Numbered from the stretch's first letter, positions 7,891-15,883 are shown. The stretch is 45,165 bases of DNA from CAMAVH01 sp964628235 (GCA_964628235.1 CAZVLU010000028.1:1-45165); one strand, 5' to 3'. Made by a program: numbers and translations. Notes: generated from the letters alone by a model not told the origin.

Positions 7891-8360
7891 GCGATCAGCG
7901 AAACCGCTTTCGCGCCGAGCGCTGTCACCGCATCGGCTGGCGCGAGCCGCACTTGCAGCCCGCGCTGGCCGCCGTTCATATAAACATAGGGCTCGGCCAG
8001 CGCGGCCTCTTCGATGGCGGTCGGCGCGCGGCGCTTCTGGCCGAACGGGCTGATGCCGCCGACATGATAGCCGGTGACGCGCTCGGCGTCGGCGGGCGGC
8101 ATCATCTCGGCCTTCTTGCCGCCGAAGGCCGCCGCCAGCTTTTTCATAGAGACTTCTTTGTCGGACGGCAGGACGACGCAGACCGGCTTGCCGTCGACCA
8201 GCGCCATCAGCGTTTTGAGCACGCGGCTTGGCGGCTCGCCGAGGGCCTCAGCGGCCTGCAGACCGATGCGTTCGGCGTTCGGGTCGTAATCGTAATGATG
8301 GACCGTGAAGGCGACCTTGGCCGCCGTCAGGGCTTGTGTCGCGCGGGTCGTGCTCGCCAT
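7887..8360 (-). CDS. ybaK: Cys-tRNA(Pro) deacylase YbaK/EbsC
   Basis: Trans-editing enzyme that hydrolyses Cys mischarged on tRNA-Pro. The 157 aa product shows the INS-superfamily pattern: PSRVLKTLMALVDGKPVCVV with the conserved Lys, VSMKKLAAAFGGKKAEM, then TGYHVGGISPFGQK, which is diagnostic for YbaK. It starts with ATG and lies 4 nt after the stop... of its operon partner's reverse neighbour: the cupin gene stop is at 8365, just upstream, so LysR, cupin and ybaK may share one minus-strand transcript. Its stop overlaps that of alkB on the other strand. Confidence 0.93.
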   Translation of the reverse strand: MASTTRATQALTAAKVAFTVHHYDYDPNAERIGLQAAEALGEPPSRVLKTLMALVDGKPVCVVLPSDKEVSMKKLAAAFGGKKAEMMPPADAERVTGYHVGGISPFGQKRRAPTAIEEAALAEPYVYMNGGQRGLQVRLAPADAVTALGAKAVSLIA

Positions 8361-8364
8361 GGCA

Positions 8365-8697
8365 TTAGTCCACGATGAACAGCTTGGCGCCGGTCCGCGT
8401 CGAGGAGCGATGCGCGGCGTCGCCGAAGTCCGACACTTGATAGCTCATGCCCGCCGTCAGCTTGAAGGTCCGGCCGTCGCGCAACTCGCTGTCGAGTTCG
8501 CCTTCGAGCACGAACAGCACATGGCCGCGGTCGCACCAATGATCGGCGAGATAGCCGGGGCTATATTCGACCAGGCGCACGCGCAAGTCGCCGACCGCGA
8601 AGGTCCGCCATAGCGCCGTGCCGGTTTCCCCGGGATATGCGACGGCGGGCAGCGCATTCCAGTCGGTCGTGGTGAAGGGCAGTGCGGGGATTTTCAT
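8365..8697 (-). CDS. DHCW-motif cupin protein
   Basis: A 110 aa single-domain cupin. The segment GYLADHWCDRGHVLFVLEGEL carries the metal-binding His residues and a variant of the Asp-His-Cys-Trp motif that names the family (here Asp-His-Trp-Cys). The second cupin motif is around MSYQVSDFGDAAHRSST. The substrate is unknown. Its ATG overlaps the TGA of the LysR gene (ATGA), so its translation is probably coupled to the regulator. That is an uncommon order, since LysR genes are usually divergent from their targets. Confidence 0.85.
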   Translation of the reverse strand: MKIPALPFTTTDWNALPAVAYPGETGTALWRTFAVGDLRVRLVEYSPGYLADHWCDRGHVLFVLEGELDSELRDGRTFKLTAGMSYQVSDFGDAAHRSSTRTGAKLFIVD

Positions 8698-9596
8698 GTT
8701 CCGAGCGCCTTCAGCGCGGCGATGAGTTGCTTGAGCCCGCGGTGCAGCGGCTTGTCGCGCCGCACGATGATGGCGAGCTTGCGATAGAGCGCCGGCGATA
8801 GCGAGCGGATCGCGAACGGTTTGTGCGCGATGAGCGTCTTATGGGTGATCGAATCGCCGAGCGCCATGCGCGGCAGAATGGCGCAGCCGAGGCCGGCATC
8901 GACGAATTCCTTGAGCGCTTCGACGCTGCCGAGCGACATGATCGGTTTCAGGACGGTGCCGCCGCGCGCGAACCAGGCGTCCACCAGCCGCCGCGTGTTG
9001 CCGGCCGGCTCGAACAGCATCACGGGGAGGTCGTTCATCGCCTGCGGCGTCAGGCGCTTCGGCAGCGTCATGGCCGGCGGCGCGACGACGACGAATTCGT
9101 CGTCCATCACCGGCGTGGTCTCGATGGCGCGGCCCGCTGCCGGCATCGTGACGAAACCGATATCGAGCCGATTGTCCTCGACGGCGGGGAGAATGTCGTC
9201 GGTGTTGCCCGTCGCGACGACGATCTCCAGCTTGGGAAAGTTGCGCCGCAAGTCTTTCAGGATCGGCGGCAGCAGGAAGATGCAGGCGGTTTCGCCGGTG
9301 CCCAGCCGCAGCCGCGCCGGGGCGTCGCCGCGATAGACGGTGATGGCATCGAGCGCGGCGGACACGGCGGCGTCGATCAAGGCGGCGTGGGCGAGCAGCT
9401 CCGCGCCTGCGGCGGTCGGTTGCGCCTTGCGGCCGATGCGTTCGATCAGCGGCGTGCCGAGGCGTTTTTCGAGCTGGCGAATCTGCAGGCTGACCGCAGG
9501 CTGGCTGAGGTTCAGCCGGTCCGCCGCGGCGGAGAAACTGCCGAGCTCGATGACGTCCTTGAAGGTCGAGAGCTGGTCGAGATTGAGCCGGTTCAT
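8694..9596 (-). CDS. LysR-family transcriptional regulator
   Basis: A 300 aa regulator with an N-terminal winged HTH (LDQLSTFKDVIELGSFSAAA followed by LNLSQPAVSLQIRQLEKRLG) and a C-terminal substrate-binding domain of the periplasmic-binding fold. I chose the ATG at 9596-9594 (MNRLNLDQ), the usual LysR N-terminus; a TTG 36 nt upstream would add a non-conserved stretch. The upstream region is unusually AT-rich and has an ATAC-N9-GTAT dyad. It is cotranscribed with the overlapping cupin gene and divergent from a DUF1127 gene. The effector is unknown. Confidence 0.93.
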   Translation of the reverse strand: MNRLNLDQLSTFKDVIELGSFSAAADRLNLSQPAVSLQIRQLEKRLGTPLIERIGRKAQPTAAGAELLAHAALIDAAVSAALDAITVYRGDAPARLRLGTGETACIFLLPPILKDLRRNFPKLEIVVATGNTDDILPAVEDNRLDIGFVTMPAAGRAIETTPVMDDEFVVVAPPAMTLPKRLTPQAMNDLPVMLFEPAGNTRRLVDAWFARGGTVLKPIMSLGSVEALKEFVDAGLGCAILPRMALGDSITHKTLIAHKPFAIRSLSPALYRKLAIIVRRDKPLHRGLKQLIAALKALGT

Positions 9597-9606
9597 ATCC
9601 AAAGAA

Positions 9607-9623
9607 ATACTAATACTTTGTAT
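9607..9623. promoter_or_regulatory. Possible LysR-type operator between LysR and DUF1127 genes
   Basis: A dyad ATAC-N9-GTAT (the T-N11-A class of LysR boxes) in a short AT-rich island, 11 nt upstream of the LysR start. ATAC is also directly repeated at 9613. Autoregulation, and perhaps control of the divergent DUF1127 gene, is inferred. Confidence 0.4.
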
Positions 9624-9696
9624 AATTTGCAAAAGCTTCTTTTATGGAATTGCCGGGCGCATTGTGGCGGCCTTCACCGGGTATGGAGGCCCGACC

Positions 9697-9951
9697 ATGT
9701 CGCACCGTCATTGGACTTTAGAACTGCTGATCGAAGCCGTGAATTATGCGGCAGGCTCGCCGCGCTCGCGTCTTCGGCAGATCGCCGCCCTTCGCGAATT
9801 GGACGACCGCTTGTTGGACGACGTCGGCATAACGCGCCGCCAAGCTTTGGCCGGCCGTCCCGCATCGGCGCGATCGCGGACGATCCAGCGGCGCCAGGCC
9901 TTGCCCAGCGCTCGCCTGCTGCATGTGCCAGAGCGCTTGATGATCCGCTAA
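9697..9951 (+). CDS. DUF1127 domain protein
   Basis: An 84 aa Arg-rich protein. The signature LRELDDRLLDDVGITRRQA (about residues 32-50) is the DUF1127/YjiS-like domain. Small DUF1127 proteins in Alphaproteobacteria have been linked to RNA metabolism and phosphate or carbon homeostasis; which role applies here is unknown. The ATG at 9697 follows GGAGG by 8 nt; the same frame is open upstream but runs antisense to the LysR gene. It is transcribed divergently from that gene. Confidence 0.88.
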   Translation: MSHRHWTLELLIEAVNYAAGSPRSRLRQIAALRELDDRLLDDVGITRRQALAGRPASARSRTIQRRQALPSARLLHVPERLMIR

Positions 9952-9978
9952 GGGCAGCGGCGCTCACGCGCCCTCGGG

Positions 9979-10677
9979 TCAGAGTTTCCCCAGCGCCCGC
10001 AGGCTGGCATGGCCATGGCGGCCGACGATCAGGTGGTCGTGCAGCGTCAGGCCGAGCGCTTCGGCGGCGGCGCGCACCTCGCGCGTCATGGCGACATCGT
10101 CGGCGGACGGCGTCGGGTCGCCGCTCGGATGGTTGTGCACCAAAATCAGCGCGACGGCGCCGAGCTCCAGCGCGCGCTTGACGACCTCGCGCGGATAGAC
10201 CGGCGCGTGGTTGACGGTGCCGCGGCCCAATTGCTCGTCGGCGATCAGGCCGTTTTTCGAGTCGAGAAACAGCACGCGGAATTCTTCCGTCGCGCTGTGC
10301 GCGAGCCTGGCGCGGCAATGGTCGAGCAGGGCTTGATGCGAGCCGATGACGTCGCGTTTCTTGGCTTCGGCGACAGTCAGGCGCAGGGCGACGGCCCGGG
10401 CTAGCTTCAAAGCAGCGACGACGCTCTCGCCGACTCCTTCGATTTTTTCGAGTTCGGCGGCTTCGGCGGAGACGACGCCGGAGAAGCTTTTAAAGCGGGC
10501 GATGAGCGTCTTGGCCAGCGGCTTGACGTCGCCGCGCGGCAGGGCGAGGCACAGCAACAATTCGAGTAGCTCGTAATCGGGCATCGCCGCGCCTTCATCG
10601 CGCAGGAAGCGCTCGCGCAGCCGTTTGCGATGTCCGAGATGGTGCGGCTTGTCAGCCTTCTCGCTGCCGTCGCTCAT
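9979..10677 (-). CDS. radC: RadC family protein (JAB1/MPN domain)
   Basis: A 232 aa protein with an N-terminal helix-hairpin-helix-like part (LEKIEGVGESVVAALKLA, 76-93) and a C-terminal JAMM metalloprotease-like domain: HNHPSGDPTPSADD (181-194), with zinc ligands His181, His183 and Asp194. The name implies DNA repair, but that role was not upheld for E. coli RadC, so the function is open. ATG start; it lies 23 nt downstream of map on the same strand and is probably cotranscribed. Confidence 0.95.
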   Translation of the reverse strand: MSDGSEKADKPHHLGHRKRLRERFLRDEGAAMPDYELLELLLCLALPRGDVKPLAKTLIARFKSFSGVVSAEAAELEKIEGVGESVVAALKLARAVALRLTVAEAKKRDVIGSHQALLDHCRARLAHSATEEFRVLFLDSKNGLIADEQLGRGTVNHAPVYPREVVKRALELGAVALILVHNHPSGDPTPSADDVAMTREVRAAAEALGLTLHDHLIVGRHGHASLRALGKL

Positions 10678-10700
10678 GTCGCGCCCCCCGACGCTGAAGC

Positions 10701-11534
10701 TCAGAGCGCGTAGGGCGGCCGGTCGAGGCCTTTGGGCGAGAGCGTGAAAATCTCGTAGCCCGTGGCGGTGACGCCGATCGAATGTTCGAACTGCGCCGAC
10801 AGCGATTTGTCCTTGGTCACGGCGGTCCAGCCGTCCTGCAGGATCTTCACCTGCCAGCCGCCGGCGTTCACCATCGGCTCGACGGTGAAGAACATGCCTT
10901 CGCGCAGCGCGGTGCCTTCGCCGGCATTGCCGTAATGCAGGATGTTGGGCGCGGCATGGAAGGTGCGGCCCAAACCATGGCCGCAGAAATCGCGCACCAC
11001 CGAGAAGCGGTTGGCTTCGACATACTCTTGGATCGCCGCGCCGATGTCGCCGAGGCGCGCGCCGGGCTTCACCACTTCGATGCCGCGCATCATCGATTCA
11101 TAGGTCACGTCGCACAATTTCCGCGCTTTGACGCCGACGTCGCCGGCGAAATACATGCGCGAGCAATCGCCGTACCAGCCGTCGAGGATGACGGTGACGT
11201 CGATATTGACGATGTCGCCCTTCTCCAGCTTCTTCTTCGGGTCGGGGATGCCGTGGCAGACGACATGGTTGACCGAGGTGCAGATCGATTTCGGGAAGCC
11301 GCGATAGTTCAGCGGCGCCGGGATCGCCTCATGGCCGACGATGAAATCGTGGCAAAGCTGGTTCAGCTCTTCGGTGGTGACGCCGGGCTTCACATGCTCG
11401 GTGATGAAATCGAGCGTCTCGGCGGCCAGCCGTCCGGCCTTGCGCATGCCGACGAACGAGGCTTCGTCATGCAGAACGATATTGCCCGCCTTGCGCGGCG
11501 CGGCCTGGTCGGCGTTGGAGACATCCATGTTCAT
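10701..11534 (-). CDS. map: Type I methionine aminopeptidase
   Basis: Removes the initiator Met from nascent proteins. The 277 aa product has the five metal ligands Asp112 and Asp123 (VNIDVTVILDGWYGDCSR), His186 (GHGLG), Glu219 (FTVEP) and Glu250, with the same spacing as E. coli MetAP. The start is ATG at 11534-11532; ATG at 11528 is an equally plausible start two codons later. The frame is open well upstream, but that segment overlaps sfsA and is not MetAP-like. Upstream neighbour sfsA is on the same strand, 44 nt away. Confidence 0.96.
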   Translation of the reverse strand: MNMDVSNADQAAPRKAGNIVLHDEASFVGMRKAGRLAAETLDFITEHVKPGVTTEELNQLCHDFIVGHEAIPAPLNYRGFPKSICTSVNHVVCHGIPDPKKKLEKGDIVNIDVTVILDGWYGDCSRMYFAGDVGVKARKLCDVTYESMMRGIEVVKPGARLGDIGAAIQEYVEANRFSVVRDFCGHGLGRTFHAAPNILHYGNAGEGTALREGMFFTVEPMVNAGGWQVKILQDGWTAVTKDKSLSAQFEHSIGVTATGYEIFTLSPKGLDRPPYAL

Positions 11535-11578
11535 CGTGAGCGTGTCCTGAGGGCGCGATGGCCCGAAACGTCGTGAAA

Positions 11579-12277
11579 CTATAACCGAACCGGCAGAGGG
11601 CGGCCCCAGTCTATGGACTCGGTCGTCACCCGGCAATCGTAGCAAATCGCCTCGACCCCGCAGGCCACGGCGTCGCGCAGCGCCTGGCCATAGACCGGAT
11701 CGAGGTCGTCGGCGGTGGTGAAGCTGTCGCAGTCGCCGCGCTGGACCACGTAGAGCATGACGGCGCGGTGGCCGGCGGCGACCATATCGGTCAATTCGCG
11801 CAAATGTTTGGCGCCGCGCTCGGTGCGGCAGTCGGGGAATTCGGCAGCAGGCCCGCGCTTGAGGTGGACGTTCTTGATCTCGACGTAACATGTGGGCTTG
11901 GCGTCGTCTTGCAGCAAGAGGTCGATGCGCGAATTGACGCCGTATTTCACCTCGCGGCGGACCGACTTATAACCCTGCAATTCCATGATTTTTCCCGCCG
12001 CCAGGGCCTCGGCGGCGAGCGGATTGGGCAGGCCAGTGTTCAGCCCGACCAAGACGCCATCCGCCTTCACCAGCTCCCAGCTATAGGCCAGCTTGCGCTT
12101 GGGATTGTCGGATTTGGACAGCCAGACCTCCGAGCCGGGGGCGGCCAGGCCGAGCATGGCGCCGGGGTTGGCGACATGGGCGGTGATCTCGGAGCCGTCG
12201 GGAAATTGGATGTCGGCCAGGAATCGCTTGCAGCGCTTGAGCAGCCTGCCGCGCACCAGGGGCGAGGGGAATTTCAT
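11579..12277 (-). CDS. sfsA: SfsA family protein
   Basis: A 232 aa protein matching the sugar-fermentation-stimulation family, which carries a nuclease-like fold: MKFPSPLVRGRLLKRCKRFL at the N-terminus (OB-like DNA-binding part), then HVANPGAMLGL, SRIDLLLQDD and CYVEIKNVHLKR, the latter two forming the PD-(D/E)XK-like acidic cluster. In E. coli it was described as a regulator of maltose genes; the biochemical role is unsettled. ATG start, first gene of an sfsA-map-radC run. Confidence 0.95.
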   Translation of the reverse strand: MKFPSPLVRGRLLKRCKRFLADIQFPDGSEITAHVANPGAMLGLAAPGSEVWLSKSDNPKRKLAYSWELVKADGVLVGLNTGLPNPLAAEALAAGKIMELQGYKSVRREVKYGVNSRIDLLLQDDAKPTCYVEIKNVHLKRGPAAEFPDCRTERGAKHLRELTDMVAAGHRAVMLYVVQRGDCDSFTTADDLDPVYGQALRDAVACGVEAICYDCRVTTESIDWGRPLPVRL

Positions 12278-12579
12278 GCGGCGCGACCATAAAGGCCCTC
12301 TTTAGGATAGGCAATCGAGCGAGAGGGGCTGGTTTGGTTGACTTTTTCGCCTGCGATCACCACATAACAAGCATCATGATCCAGGTCCGCACCTTCATCG
12401 CCCATGGCCGCCGCGCCACCGCGGGGTCGAAGTGCCTGCTTGTGGGCTTTGTCGCCTCAGGCGCTGCCGGCTAACGAGCCGCTTCCCCCGCCTGGGGTCA
12501 ATCTCCTCCTTCTATCCTGATCACTCATGCCGATCACGTGCCGAGCGGCCCCGCGCCGCTCCGGCCATGGAGGTTTTCT
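12278..12579 (+). promoter_or_regulatory. Intergenic region with probable promoter of the Rnk pair
   Basis: A 302-bp gap between divergent sfsA and the zinc-ribbon Rnk gene. A TTGACT at 12338-12343 is a good -35; CACATA at N17 or CATAAC at N19 is a weak -10. A start there would give a leader of about 200 nt. An ATG at 12376 opens only 32 codons without a ribosome-binding site, and I do not call it a gene. Confidence 0.35.
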
Positions 12580-13179
12580 ATGCGCGTTTTCACATCCTAT
12601 CTATGCCCAGCCTGTGCCAGCCATCTGCCGCGCGCCGCGGCTCGCTGCTTCTATTGCGATCATTCATTGCCGATCAACAAAGGCAAGCCGTCCCGCGCGC
12701 CGATGGGACGCACGCCCCACTCGACTGCGCAGGACGACGCCTTTCAACCGCCGCCGATCTATGTGACGACGCGCGATTTTGCGCGTCTCGAGCAATTGGC
12801 GCATCTCGGACTCGACGCTGACGCGCCCGACGCGCTGGCCTTGTTACGCGCCGAACTTGAGCGCGCGGTCGTCTGCTCAAACGACGAAGTGCCGCATGGC
12901 CTCGTGCGCATGGGCTCGACGGTGCTGCTGCGCGACGCCGACGGCCAGGGCACCGCCCATAAGCTGCGCGGCGCGCTGGTCTTTCCGGGCGAGCAGCATC
13001 CGCGCTTGCCCTCGATCCCGGTCTCGACGCCGCTCGGCGCGGCGATTCTTGGATTGAGCGTAGGGGACGTCATGCCCTACGGCACGGGCAATGCCGCGCG
13101 CCATGTGGTGCGCGTGTTGAGCGTTCATGCGCCGACGCCGCAACCGGGCGATTCGCCAACAGGCCCCTGCGCCGCCTAA
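12580..13179 (+). CDS. Zinc-ribbon protein with GreA/Rnk-like C-terminal domain
   Basis: A 199 aa protein. The N-terminus has four cysteines in two CxxC knuckles (Cys9, Cys12, Cys23, Cys26: LCPAC and CFYC), a zinc ribbon. After a linker there is an Rnk/GreA-C-like domain, with ELERAVVCSNDEVPHGLVRM, GALVFPGEQ and STPLGAAILGLSVGDVM, lining up with the neighbouring Rnk. Such domains bind RNA polymerase near the secondary channel; the role of the zinc ribbon is unknown. The ATG at 12580 follows GGAGG at a good distance. It is 31 nt upstream of rnk, as if from tandem duplication plus domain gain. Confidence 0.8.
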   Translation: MRVFTSYLCPACASHLPRAAARCFYCDHSLPINKGKPSRAPMGRTPHSTAQDDAFQPPPIYVTTRDFARLEQLAHLGLDADAPDALALLRAELERAVVCSNDEVPHGLVRMGSTVLLRDADGQGTAHKLRGALVFPGEQHPRLPSIPVSTPLGAAILGLSVGDVMPYGTGNAARHVVRVLSVHAPTPQPGDSPTGPCAA

Positions 13180-13210
13180 CCCCGCCATACCCATCATCGA
13201 GGAGACGATC

Positions 13211-13630
13211 ATGTCCCAGCCTTTGCCGCCCATCGTCGTGGGCGAACGCGATTATCGCAAATTGTCGGAACTGTCCGATCGCACCGCCTACGAACTGCCG
13301 AAGATCAGCGGCTTTCTCGCGGCGGAGCTCGATCGCGCGAAAATCCTACCGGACCGGGAATTGCCGCCCGACGTGGTGACCATGGAGTCGCGCGTCGTGT
13401 TCCGCATGGCGGCGACCGGACTCGGCCGCGTCGTTACGCTGGTCTATCCGGCCGAAGCCGACATCTTGAAAGCAAAGCTGTCGATTCTGACGCCGGTCGG
13501 CACGGCGCTGCTCGGCCTTTCGCCGGGCCAGTCGATGTCGTGGGAAGATCGGACGGGCGCGCTCAAGACACTCACGCTTCAGACAGTGCTATCGCAGCCG
13601 CAGCGAGCTTCGCTCGCCGCCCGCGCTTAA
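13211..13630 (+). CDS. rnk: Rnk family regulator (GreA/GreB-like)
   Basis: A 139 aa protein close to E. coli Rnk (136 aa) in length and motifs: ELDRAKILPDRELPPDVVTM, SRVVFR, VTLVYPAEAD, and TPVGTALLGLSPGQSMSWE. Rnk was found as a regulator of nucleoside diphosphate kinase and binds RNA polymerase like Gre factors without their full coiled coil. The ATG is preceded by GAGGAGACGATC. It is second in an operon with its zinc-ribbon paralogue. The start upstream of 13211 in the same frame would overlap the previous gene and is not conserved. Confidence 0.9.
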   Translation: MSQPLPPIVVGERDYRKLSELSDRTAYELPKISGFLAAELDRAKILPDRELPPDVVTMESRVVFRMAATGLGRVVTLVYPAEADILKAKLSILTPVGTALLGLSPGQSMSWEDRTGALKTLTLQTVLSQPQRASLAARA

Positions 13631-13637
13631 AACGATG

Positions 13638-13673
13638 CGGGCGGCGCCCTGGTTTCCCAATTGGCGCCGCCCG
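13638..13673. terminator. GC-rich hairpin between rnk and a Bug receptor gene
   Basis: An 11-bp perfect stem (CGGGCGGCGCC / GGCGCCGCCCG) with a 14-nt loop, 7 nt after the rnk stop. It has no T tract, so it may be a weak or Rho-aided terminator between the two convergent genes. Confidence 0.45.
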
Positions 13674-13707
13674 GACCGCTCTCCCCCCAGATGAGCTTTG
13701 CTGGAGG

Positions 13708-14742
13708 CTATTTGACCGCCGTGTTGGTCAGGGCGATGGTCTTTTCGACCAGGGCTTCCGGCTGGTCGTGCATGCGGCCGATCAGCGCGTGGACCTGTTC
13801 ACCGGTCATCGGGCTGTTAAGGTCGATCTTGCGCTTTTCGGCCTCGGCCTTGAACACCGGATCGGCCAGGGTCGCGTCGAAGGCGCGGCGCAGCACGTTG
13901 GCGACGTTGGCCGGCGTCGCCGGCGGCGCGAATAGCGGGCGGCCCATTTCCTGCGGCGCGAAGATCAACTCGAGGATGGATTTTTCCTCGGCTGTCTTGG
14001 CCAGATCGGTGATCAGCGGCACGTTCGTCAGATCGGGATGCTTGCTCAGCGAGAGCTGCAGCAGAATCTTGATCTTGCCGTCGCGCAGCATGTCGCTGTG
14101 CGCCGCCTTGATCGAGGAATAGTTCCAGCTCGCCACGCCGTCCAACTCGCCGCGCTCGACGGCGAGCATCGCTTCGCGCGAACTGGCGTAGCCGCGGATG
14201 ATGTCGAACTGCGTGCCGAACATGCGGTTCATCACGGTCGGCGCGATGACGTTGCCCGACGTCGCGCCGCCGCCGCCGACGATGAATTTGCGTTTCTTGA
14301 TGTCCTCGATACTGGCGACGCCGGTGGTGTGCCAGGCGATGGTCGCGGCCACTTCGCTGGTCATGCTGCCGATCCAGACGAACTTGCTGGGATCGAAGCG
14401 GATGTTCGGCGTCTTGAACAGCTTGGCGGTCGCCGTGTTGCCGCTAGCGACGCCGATGAAGGTGCCGTCGGCCGGCGCCACTTCATAGGTGTAGTTGGCG
14501 GCGGCGAGCGTGCCGGCGCCGGGCACGCCCTGGACGATCACGTTCGGCGCGCCTGGCAGATGGCGTTTGAAATAGGGGGCGAGCATTTGCGCATAGGTGT
14601 CGAAGCCGCCGCCGACGCCGCCGCCATAGCCGAGGATCACGGTTTTGCCTTTGAAGTCTTGCGCCTGAACTTGATGGGGCGCGGCGCTCGCGAAAAGAAT
14701 TGCGCCAGCCAATAGGCCGATGAAGGTCGCTGCGGTTTTCAT
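13708..14742 (-). CDS. Bug/TctC-type tripartite tricarboxylate transporter receptor
   Basis: A 344 aa periplasmic solute-binding protein. It has a signal peptide ending near AAPHQVQAQ, then KTVILGYGGGVGGGFDTYA, GAPNVIVQGVPGAG and the Bug-type AVERGELDGVA region. In the TTT system such a receptor delivers carboxylates to TctA/TctB membrane proteins, but none are in the window, so it is an orphan receptor; the ligand is unknown. ATG start with a strong GGGAGGAG site. It lies downstream of the NMT1-like gene's 5' neighbour region on the same strand... its own start is 81 nt from the NMT1-like stop, so cotranscription with that gene would run NMT1-like gene first. Confidence 0.9.
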   Translation of the reverse strand: MKTAATFIGLLAGAILFASAAPHQVQAQDFKGKTVILGYGGGVGGGFDTYAQMLAPYFKRHLPGAPNVIVQGVPGAGTLAAANYTYEVAPADGTFIGVASGNTATAKLFKTPNIRFDPSKFVWIGSMTSEVAATIAWHTTGVASIEDIKKRKFIVGGGGATSGNVIAPTVMNRMFGTQFDIIRGYASSREAMLAVERGELDGVASWNYSSIKAAHSDMLRDGKIKILLQLSLSKHPDLTNVPLITDLAKTAEEKSILELIFAPQEMGRPLFAPPATPANVANVLRRAFDATLADPVFKAEAEKRKIDLNSPMTGEQVHALIGRMHDQPEALVEKTIALTNTAVK

Positions 14743-14791
14743 ATTGTCTCCTCCCAGAGAATGTGACGCGCCGATTCCGGCGTCGTTGTTC

Positions 14792-14818
14792 GTTTAAGGC
14801 TTGGGCCCGTTTAAGGCT
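14792..14818 (-). repeat. Short direct repeat GTTTAAGGCT x2
   Basis: GTTTAAGGCT occurs at 14792-14801 and 14809-14818 (17-bp period), just after the NMT1-like stop and before the Bug receptor start. It could be a regulator site or a chance duplication. Confidence 0.5.
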
Positions 14819-14823
14819 GGACG

Positions 14824-15741
14824 TCAGATCTTGGCGTTGCGCGGCATGCCGGCGGGCGGCGGCGCCGGGAGGCCCGTCGCTTCGCTCCAGTAGCTCATGT
14901 CGCAGAAGGTCTCGGTCGATTTGTGCGGCGGCTTGTAGTAGCCGAGCTCGATGCGCAGCTCGATGTTCTTGCGGATCGATTCGGGGTTGATGCGGCCTCG
15001 CGGCACGACGCGGGCATAGGCTTCTTCGGCGCGTTTCTGCGAGAGCTTTTCGTGCGTCATCAACAGGTCCAGCGTCTCGCGCTTGTTCTCAGGCCGTTGC
15101 AGCCAGTCGGCGGCGTTGGCCCAGCCGCGGATGAAGCGCACGACGGTCGAGCGGTTGGCTTCGACCCATTTGCGCAAGCCCCAGCCGCAGGCCAGCGGCC
15201 AATCGGCGATATGGTCGTGGCCCTCGGCGAGGATATGCGCGCCGGCCTCGACGGCGCGGTCGGTCCAGGGCGGCGTCAGCATGGCGGCGGCGACCTTGCC
15301 TTCGAGGAAGGCTTTGGCGCGGTGCGGCGTGTTGCCGATGATGTCGATGCGGTATTCCGATTCGTCGACGCCGAAATCGCGCATGATCTTGTTGCGCACC
15401 AGATCGAAGTTCGAATCGACCGGGTCGGCGGCAAGCAGCTTGCCGCGCAGGTCATTCGGCGATGAGATGTCCTTCTGGCCGACGAGCTGCACGTTCAAGC
15501 CTTCTTCGGCTTGCATGAACATGACGTAATCGACGCCGTCTTGCGTCGCGCGCGCCAGCATCGTGTCGGCCGACGACAGCGTCATGTTCCACACGCCCTC
15601 GGCCATCTCCTTGTTATGCTCGGGCGCCAGATCGACGAGATGGAAATCGACGTCGAGTCCCTCTCTTTCGAAGAAGCCTTTGTATTTGGCGACGAGGTGC
15701 GGCGGGCGGCGGTAATAGCCGGTGACGGTCAGCTTCTCCAC
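14824..15741 (-). CDS. NMT1/THI5-like substrate-binding domain protein
   Basis: A 305 aa protein of the ABC-type substrate-binding fold: KYKGFFEREGLDVDFHLVD near the N-terminus, DLRGKLLAADPVDSNFDLV, and AMLTPPWTDRA, as in NMT1/THI5-like proteins that bind pyrimidines, nitrate, taurine or aromatic acids. Unusually, no signal peptide is visible: the protein starts directly with the first strand (GTG start, with GGGAG about 10 nt upstream). It may be cytosolic, perhaps enzymatic or regulatory; a missed upstream start is an alternative. No ABC permease or ATPase lies nearby. Confidence 0.8.
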   Translation of the reverse strand: MEKLTVTGYYRRPPHLVAKYKGFFEREGLDVDFHLVDLAPEHNKEMAEGVWNMTLSSADTMLARATQDGVDYVMFMQAEEGLNVQLVGQKDISSPNDLRGKLLAADPVDSNFDLVRNKIMRDFGVDESEYRIDIIGNTPHRAKAFLEGKVAAAMLTPPWTDRAVEAGAHILAEGHDHIADWPLACGWGLRKWVEANRSTVVRFIRGWANAADWLQRPENKRETLDLLMTHEKLSQKRAEEAYARVVPRGRINPESIRKNIELRIELGYYKPPHKSTETFCDMSYWSEATGLPAPPPAGMPRNAKI

Positions 15742-15763
15742 GGGTGTCTGTCTCCCTATGCGC

Positions 15764-15786
15764 GCGGCGCGATTCGCCGCCTTTTT
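15764..15786 (+). terminator. Terminator-like hairpin facing plus, upstream of the NMT1-like gene
   Basis: A 6-bp stem (GCGGCG / CGCCGC) with a 5-nt loop followed by CTTTTT on the plus strand. Its orientation does not match any annotated gene; the flanking genes are on the minus strand. Confidence 0.35.
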
Positions 15787-15883
15787 ATAGGAAAGGCCGT
15801 ATCAGGCGCGATGGGAGCGAGTCAATCCATGCGGCGGCGAAGCCGGAGATGCGTCTTATAGAAGTGTCGAAGAAAACGCCAAA

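Noticed and set aside
12376..12474. 32-codon open frame between sfsA and the zinc-ribbon gene
   Set aside because: No ribosome-binding site, no recognisable product and codons not clearly coding.
15742..15883. Possible TPP riboswitch upstream of the NMT1/THI5-like gene
   Set aside because: The conserved CUGAGA and ACCUGAUCUGG-type core elements are not present.
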